Shown in pieces: positions 60,656 through 64,000 of a stretch of DNA of 64,000 nt. The DNA lies in the NCBI RefSeq assembly GCF_017355835.1, contig NZ_JAFEWF010000001.1, positions 1,612,001 to 1,676,000 of the forward strand, given 5' to 3'. The notes beneath the pieces are model-generated. The model saw nothing but the letters and a program-made list of their open reading frames with translations. It had not been told where the DNA came from and did not search any database. Source of the stretch: Desertivirga brevis (lineage in GTDB: Bacteria > Bacteroidota > Bacteroidia > Sphingobacteriales > Sphingobacteriaceae). The position numbers were made by a program, and so were the translations under genes. Position 1 is the stretch's first letter. Every line of letters begins with the position of its first letter.

Positions 60656-61951
60656 GTGTGGGCAGAAAAATTTAAGCTTAGTAAACAATTAGTAAGATCG
60701 ATAACTGATGCAGGTTTCCTATATCCAAAGGAAGTTCAGCAAAGAACACTTTCGCGCATTATAGGCGGACAAGATATCATAGCTATCGCTCCGGAAGGTG
60801 CAGGTAAAACATCAGCATACATTCTGGGAGTACTTTCCCGGTTAAAATATGGATTCGAGGAAGCTCCAAGGGCACTGATCCTGGTACCCGACAAAGACAG
60901 GGTATTACAGGTGATCGAACAGTTCGATCTGCTTAACAAGAATAAAACTATACGAATCGTAGGTCTTTATGCCGGCCCCTCTATTGAAACTCAGGTAGAA
61001 GAAGTAACAGACGGGGTTGATATAATAGTAGCCACACCCGACCGCGCCAGGGCAGTATACTTGAAGCTTGGCCTGAATGTGAACAAAATCCAGACACTGG
61101 TAGTGGATGACGCGGAGCAAATCGTAAAACAGGGACTTCAGCTGCCTGTGGTAGAACTTGCCAATAGTATTGGAAATTGCCAGCACTTGATCTTCTCCGA
61201 AGTATATCATGACAAGCTGGAGAAGATGATCGATCCTTTCATGAGAGAGCCGGCTTTTATAGAGGTGGAAGAGCTGAATGAAAGTACAACTGAGACCCTG
61301 GATCAGATCCTTTACCACGTTCCTAACTTCAAAACCAAGCAGAACCTGCTTCAGTTGCTGCTTGAAGATGAAGAGGTTTTCACAAGGGTTATAGTATTTG
61401 TAAACACCCGTCTTACTGCAGAAAAGGTATATCAAGGCTTACACAAACAGGTTAAGCAGCAAACGGCAGTACTTAGTCCTATCAGCTATGAAAGCACGGG
61501 ATTCTCAAATATTGAAGAATTCGAAGAAAATGAAGACTACCGCATCCTCATTGTAGCAGATGAATTAAAAGCAGAAGTTCCGGTAGAATTATTTCCTTTC
61601 ATCATTCACGTAGAATTACCGCAGGAAAAGGAAGTCTATATTTCGCGAGTGATCAAATCCGAAGACACCGATCAGGACACCTTTGCCATCACTTTTTCTA
61701 CGGACCTTGAATTAAGCACCGTCAAAAAAATTGAGCAAGCTATCGGTAAAAAGATAGAATCAAGTCCTCTGCCAGAAGATCTGCTGGTAGTACAAAATTA
61801 TGATTCAGGTAAAGGAAAATCAAAAGCTAAAACTCAGCCAGCACAGGAGACGAGAGGCGAAGCTTTCCATGAAAAGAAAGCCAGCAATGCCAAAGATTAT
61901 AACCTCGGTGCAGGTGTGAAAGCTAAAATGACTAAAAAGAAAAAACATTAA
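60656..61951 (+). CDS. DEAD-box-like protein with degenerate helicase motifs
   Basis: 431 residues from the GTG at 60656 (an open frame reaches a TTG at 60560, but the added residues read like translated promoter). RecA-like domain 1 has a Q-motif-like 'GFLYPKEVQQRTL', Walker A 'APEGAGKTSAY' and 'VATPDRARAV' (motif Ib). Motif II is VVDDAEQI instead of DEAD, motif III is SEV instead of SAT, and motif VI has 'YISRVIKSEDTD' in place of HRIGRTGR, so the arginine finger residues are lost. It ends in a basic tail (KAKMTKKKKH). ATP binding is plausible but RNA unwinding unlikely; perhaps an RNA-binding or scaffold protein. The FabH-type gene follows after 20 bp. Confidence 0.85.
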   Translation: MWAEKFKLSKQLVRSITDAGFLYPKEVQQRTLSRIIGGQDIIAIAPEGAGKTSAYILGVLSRLKYGFEEAPRALILVPDKDRVLQVIEQFDLLNKNKTIRIVGLYAGPSIETQVEEVTDGVDIIVATPDRARAVYLKLGLNVNKIQTLVVDDAEQIVKQGLQLPVVELANSIGNCQHLIFSEVYHDKLEKMIDPFMREPAFIEVEELNESTTETLDQILYHVPNFKTKQNLLQLLLEDEEVFTRVIVFVNTRLTAEKVYQGLHKQVKQQTAVLSPISYESTGFSNIEEFEENEDYRILIVADELKAEVPVELFPFIIHVELPQEKEVYISRVIKSEDTDQDTFAITFSTDLELSTVKKIEQAIGKKIESSPLPEDLLVVQNYDSGKGKSKAKTQPAQETRGEAFHEKKASNAKDYNLGAGVKAKMTKKKKH

Positions 61952-61971
61952 AACGGATCTCAATTCTTTAG

Positions 61972-62940
61972 ATGCAGTCAAGAATAGCAGCTATAAGCGC
62001 TTACGTTCCCGAAAAAGTTGTTCCTAATTCTTATTTCGAAACTATTGTTGATACTTCGGATGAATGGATACAAACGCGCACGGGCGTAATTGAAAGGCGT
62101 TTTACTGCCGAAGGTGAATATACCACTCACCTTTGTTTCAAGGCGCTTAGGAACCTGATCCAAACCAATCCTGGGATCTCTGTTGCCGATGTTGATTTCA
62201 TCATTGTAGCAACATCCACTCCTGACCATTCCGTTCCCAGTGTTGCAAGTCAGGTGCAGAACGAATTCGACATCCCGAACTGTGGCACCCTCGATGTTGC
62301 TTCCGCCTGTGCAGGTTTCGTTTACGGATTGATCCTTGCAAAAGGCCTTGTTGCTGCTGGAACTCATAAAAAGATTCTTGTTTTCGGGGCGGAGAACCTC
62401 TCCCGTTATACCGACTTTACCAATAGGAACCTCTGTATCTTGTTTGGAGATGCAGCAGGTGTAGCACTAGTAGAAGGCGCGGAGGAAAATAAGATCTTCA
62501 ACAGTATTAGCGGTACTGATGGAAGCATGGGAAAGGAACTTTACCGTTCTTCTCTATCTACTTTAATCAATAATGTTCCTATAATTGCTGATGCCCGCAC
62601 TCATCAGAATGGCCGAATAGTATTTAAATGGGTTGTTCAAACGATCAGTGAAAACCTGCTTCGGCTCGCCGAAAAGAACAACCTCACAATTAATGAAGTA
62701 GACTGGATAATCCTTCATAGTGCAAACCTGAGAATTATTGAAGCAATTTCTAAGAACATAAATTATCCTCTGGAGCGTATGCCACAGAGCATACAATACC
62801 ACGGCAATACCTCCTCCGCATCAATTCCTCTGGCCTGGCATCTTGCTATAAAAGACGGGCGAATAAAAACTGGAGATAAAATACTACTGATGGGTTTTGG
62901 TGGCGGAATGACCTTTGCGGGCCTGATGGTTGAATACTAA
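61972..62940 (+). CDS. Beta-ketoacyl-ACP synthase III family protein (FabH-like)
   Basis: 322-residue condensing enzyme with the full Cys-His-Asn triad: Cys113 in 'DVASACAGFVYGL', His249 in 'ILHSANLRIIEAI' (usually PHQAN), Asn279 in 'QYHGNTSSASIPLAWH'. It starts with the family's 'RIAAISAYVPEKVVPN' and has 'DTSDEWIQTRTGVIERRF'. True FabH starts fatty acid synthesis; HQAN changed to HSAN, and the lack of fatty-acid genes nearby, leave room for a specialised ketosynthase role. Co-directional with the DEAD-box-like gene, 20 bp gap, so probably one transcript. A terminator follows. Confidence 0.92.
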   Translation: MQSRIAAISAYVPEKVVPNSYFETIVDTSDEWIQTRTGVIERRFTAEGEYTTHLCFKALRNLIQTNPGISVADVDFIIVATSTPDHSVPSVASQVQNEFDIPNCGTLDVASACAGFVYGLILAKGLVAAGTHKKILVFGAENLSRYTDFTNRNLCILFGDAAGVALVEGAEENKIFNSISGTDGSMGKELYRSSLSTLINNVPIIADARTHQNGRIVFKWVVQTISENLLRLAEKNNLTINEVDWIILHSANLRIIEAISKNINYPLERMPQSIQYHGNTSSASIPLAWHLAIKDGRIKTGDKILLMGFGGGMTFAGLMVEY

Positions 62941-62954
62941 CCCGCGATAAAATT

Positions 62955-62990
62955 AAGGCATAAGGATCAAATGTCCCTATGCCTTTTAAT
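62955..62990. terminator. Terminator between the FabH-like and SRPBCC genes
   Basis: 12-bp stem with one mismatch (62955-62966 with 62974-62985), loop of 7 bases. Located between convergent genes. Confidence 0.7.
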
Positions 62991-62993
62991 AAT

Positions 62994-63419
62994 TTATTTA
63001 GCTTCAGTATACTTTTTAAAACTATCTAATATTGCCTGCCAGCCTGCTTTTTGCATCTCAACAGTATTAGTAGTTTCGGGATCAAAGGTTTCAACTACCT
63101 GAGTTGTACCTGCCTGGTCCGTAAATTCTATCCGAACTTTACGGCCATCTTCCATTACATACTCAATCAGTTTATTTTCCTGAACACTAGTATACTCTCC
63201 ACCAAAGTCAAAACTAAAACTTCCATCTTTTGCAGCCATCGTTGTTCTGAACTTTCCTCCCTCACGCAAATCATTCTCAGCATAAGGAGCATGCCAATCC
63301 TCAGAAGCGTAACACCATTGGGTAATGTCCTGCGGACTATTCCAAGTTTCCCACACTTTTTCTATTGGTGCATTTACCTGTGCCTGTACAGTAATACTTG
63401 AGTTATTTAAAGTTTCCAT
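62994..63419 (-). CDS. SRPBCC (AHSA1-like) domain protein 2
   Basis: 141-residue protein of the same START-like fold as the one at 59965, but without the disordered tail. 'VQAQVNAPIEKVWETWNSPQDITQW' at the start and 'KAGWQAILDSFKKYTEA' at the end mark the fold. The 'CYASEDWHAPYAENDLREGGKFR' segment is the typical pattern of YndB-like family members. Probably an independently expressed small ligand-binding protein; function unknown. Confidence 0.9.
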   Translation of the reverse strand: METLNNSSITVQAQVNAPIEKVWETWNSPQDITQWCYASEDWHAPYAENDLREGGKFRTTMAAKDGSFSFDFGGEYTSVQENKLIEYVMEDGRKVRIEFTDQAGTTQVVETFDPETTNTVEMQKAGWQAILDSFKKYTEAK

Positions 63420-63542
63420 TTTTTATTTTCTATAGTTTAGAGTTCTGCTTACGTAAATTGAACAATACAAAATTAGCTCCTGCTAAGTGTGATGCCACTG
63501 TACAAAAACGGCAAATACACAGGCTATTTCCGCCACCTTGTC

Positions 63543-63944
63543 TCAGGCATTCAAAGAAACGTACAGCTCACTCTGCGTTAACCATTCTCCTCTCACCTTC
63601 TTCCACATCGCTGAGTAGTTGCCATAATACTTCTCGTTCTTATAATTCCACTTCCCTTTCTCCCAAGCCATATTGCCGCTCTCATTAATAACGATCTCGT
63701 CTGGTAACCTTTCGAACAAGGGACTGCTTTGCTTAAACATGTGTTTCCATTCCGACAAAACTTTCGCTTTACCTTTTGAAAGACTCCCATCTCCTGCAAT
63801 CTGAATAAAATCTGCCATCCAAAATTTGGCAACGGCATCAGCATCCTTCCTTGCTATCGCAGCATTTGAATTCATCCTAAATTCCCGGATCAGTTGCACA
63901 TCATTTTCCCGGTCAAAAATTGAATAACCTGAATTAGTAATCAT
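63543..63944 (-). CDS. SnoaL-like/DUF4440 (NTF2-fold) protein
   Basis: 133-residue soluble protein with an NTF2-like cone fold. 'REFRMNSNAAIARKDADAVAKFW' is the opening helix pair, followed by 'GSLSKGKAKVLSEWKHMF' and a strand 'NMAWEKGKWNYKNEKYYG', 'SAMWKKVRGEWLTQSELYV'. The family includes cyclases, isomerases and ligand binders; no catalytic residues can be assigned. It lies 123 bp upstream of the SRPBCC gene on the same strand; no obvious partner. Complete in the window; nothing else recognised from 63945 to the end. Confidence 0.8.
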   Translation of the reverse strand: MITNSGYSIFDRENDVQLIREFRMNSNAAIARKDADAVAKFWMADFIQIAGDGSLSKGKAKVLSEWKHMFKQSSPLFERLPDEIVINESGNMAWEKGKWNYKNEKYYGNYSAMWKKVRGEWLTQSELYVSLNA

Positions 63945-64000
63945 ATCGCAATTTGCACAATAGCCCTAATTCCTGCAATATTAACCTACCCGGCCATACC

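Noticed and set aside
60905..61435. 176-codon minus-strand ORF in the DEAD-box-like gene
   Set aside because: Shadow ORF opposite a clear RecA-like domain; no signal or motif.

Overview
The window looks like chromosome from a member of the Bacteroidota, most likely Sphingobacteriaceae (Pedobacter/Mucilaginibacter-like). The signs are a type IX secretion (T9SS) plug protein and a T9SS sorting-domain protein, promoters with the Bacteroidota -7 element TAnnTTTG, weak Shine-Dalgarno sequences, several TTG/GTG starts, a Wzx/Wzy exopolysaccharide cluster of the Bacteroidota kind, and many families typical of this phylum. The genus is an inference. No rRNA, tRNA, CRISPR array, insertion sequence or prophage was recognised by eye.

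Layout. 1-13 kb is mostly housekeeping: the end of an amino-acid permease, two small hypotheticals, a TspO-like membrane protein, an ABC-F ATPase followed by the T9SS plug protein, prfC, a YqgE protein, and pdxH-nuoC-nuoD. 11.0-13.7 kb is a compact stress-type module: an ECF sigma factor, a single-pass protein joining an anti-sigma-like N-terminus to a periplasmic trypsin-like protease, and, divergently, two tandem paralogous mini-lipoproteins. Both lipoprotein genes and the sigma gene carry the same promoter-like pair, GGTTAC-N15-GTATTAA. 13.7-20.4 kb is a TetR-TolC-adaptor-RND efflux operon with a clear promoter and a palindromic candidate operator in front of tetR. 20.5-30.5 kb holds purB, an Nfu iron-sulfur carrier, MFS and EamA transporters, a NUDIX hydrolase, WYL and MerR regulators, a lipid kinase, and an SDR/small protein/baeRF operon.

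30.6-49.1 kb is the envelope polysaccharide region. A secreted protein with two duplicated beta-helix modules faces a cluster with Wza-like export lipoprotein, Wzc-like tyrosine kinase, Wzx flippase, Wzy-like polymerase, about eight glycosyltransferases (several from little-studied families), a WecG/TagA enzyme and, last, a WcaJ-like initiating transferase. Hairpins, an internal terminator, a coupled leader ORF and an internal promoter suggest it is expressed in segments.

49.5-56.6 kb is a minus-strand surface/sensing group: an S74 tail-fibre-type protein, an inner-membrane protein overlapping a barrel-like outer-membrane protein, a hybrid histidine kinase with an eroded ATP site, and a T9SS substrate. 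57.2-64 kb has a protein joining a kinase-like domain to an Omp85-type barrel, two SRPBCC proteins, a DEAD-box-like protein with degenerate helicase motifs, a FabH-type synthase and a SnoaL-like protein.

Best candidates for undescribed biology: the sigma/anti-sigma-protease/lipoprotein module with its shared promoter; the kinase-like/Omp85 fusion; the degenerate histidine kinase in the S74-T9SS cluster; and the degenerate DEAD-box protein. All functional statements come from reading the sequence and family knowledge; no database search was run.
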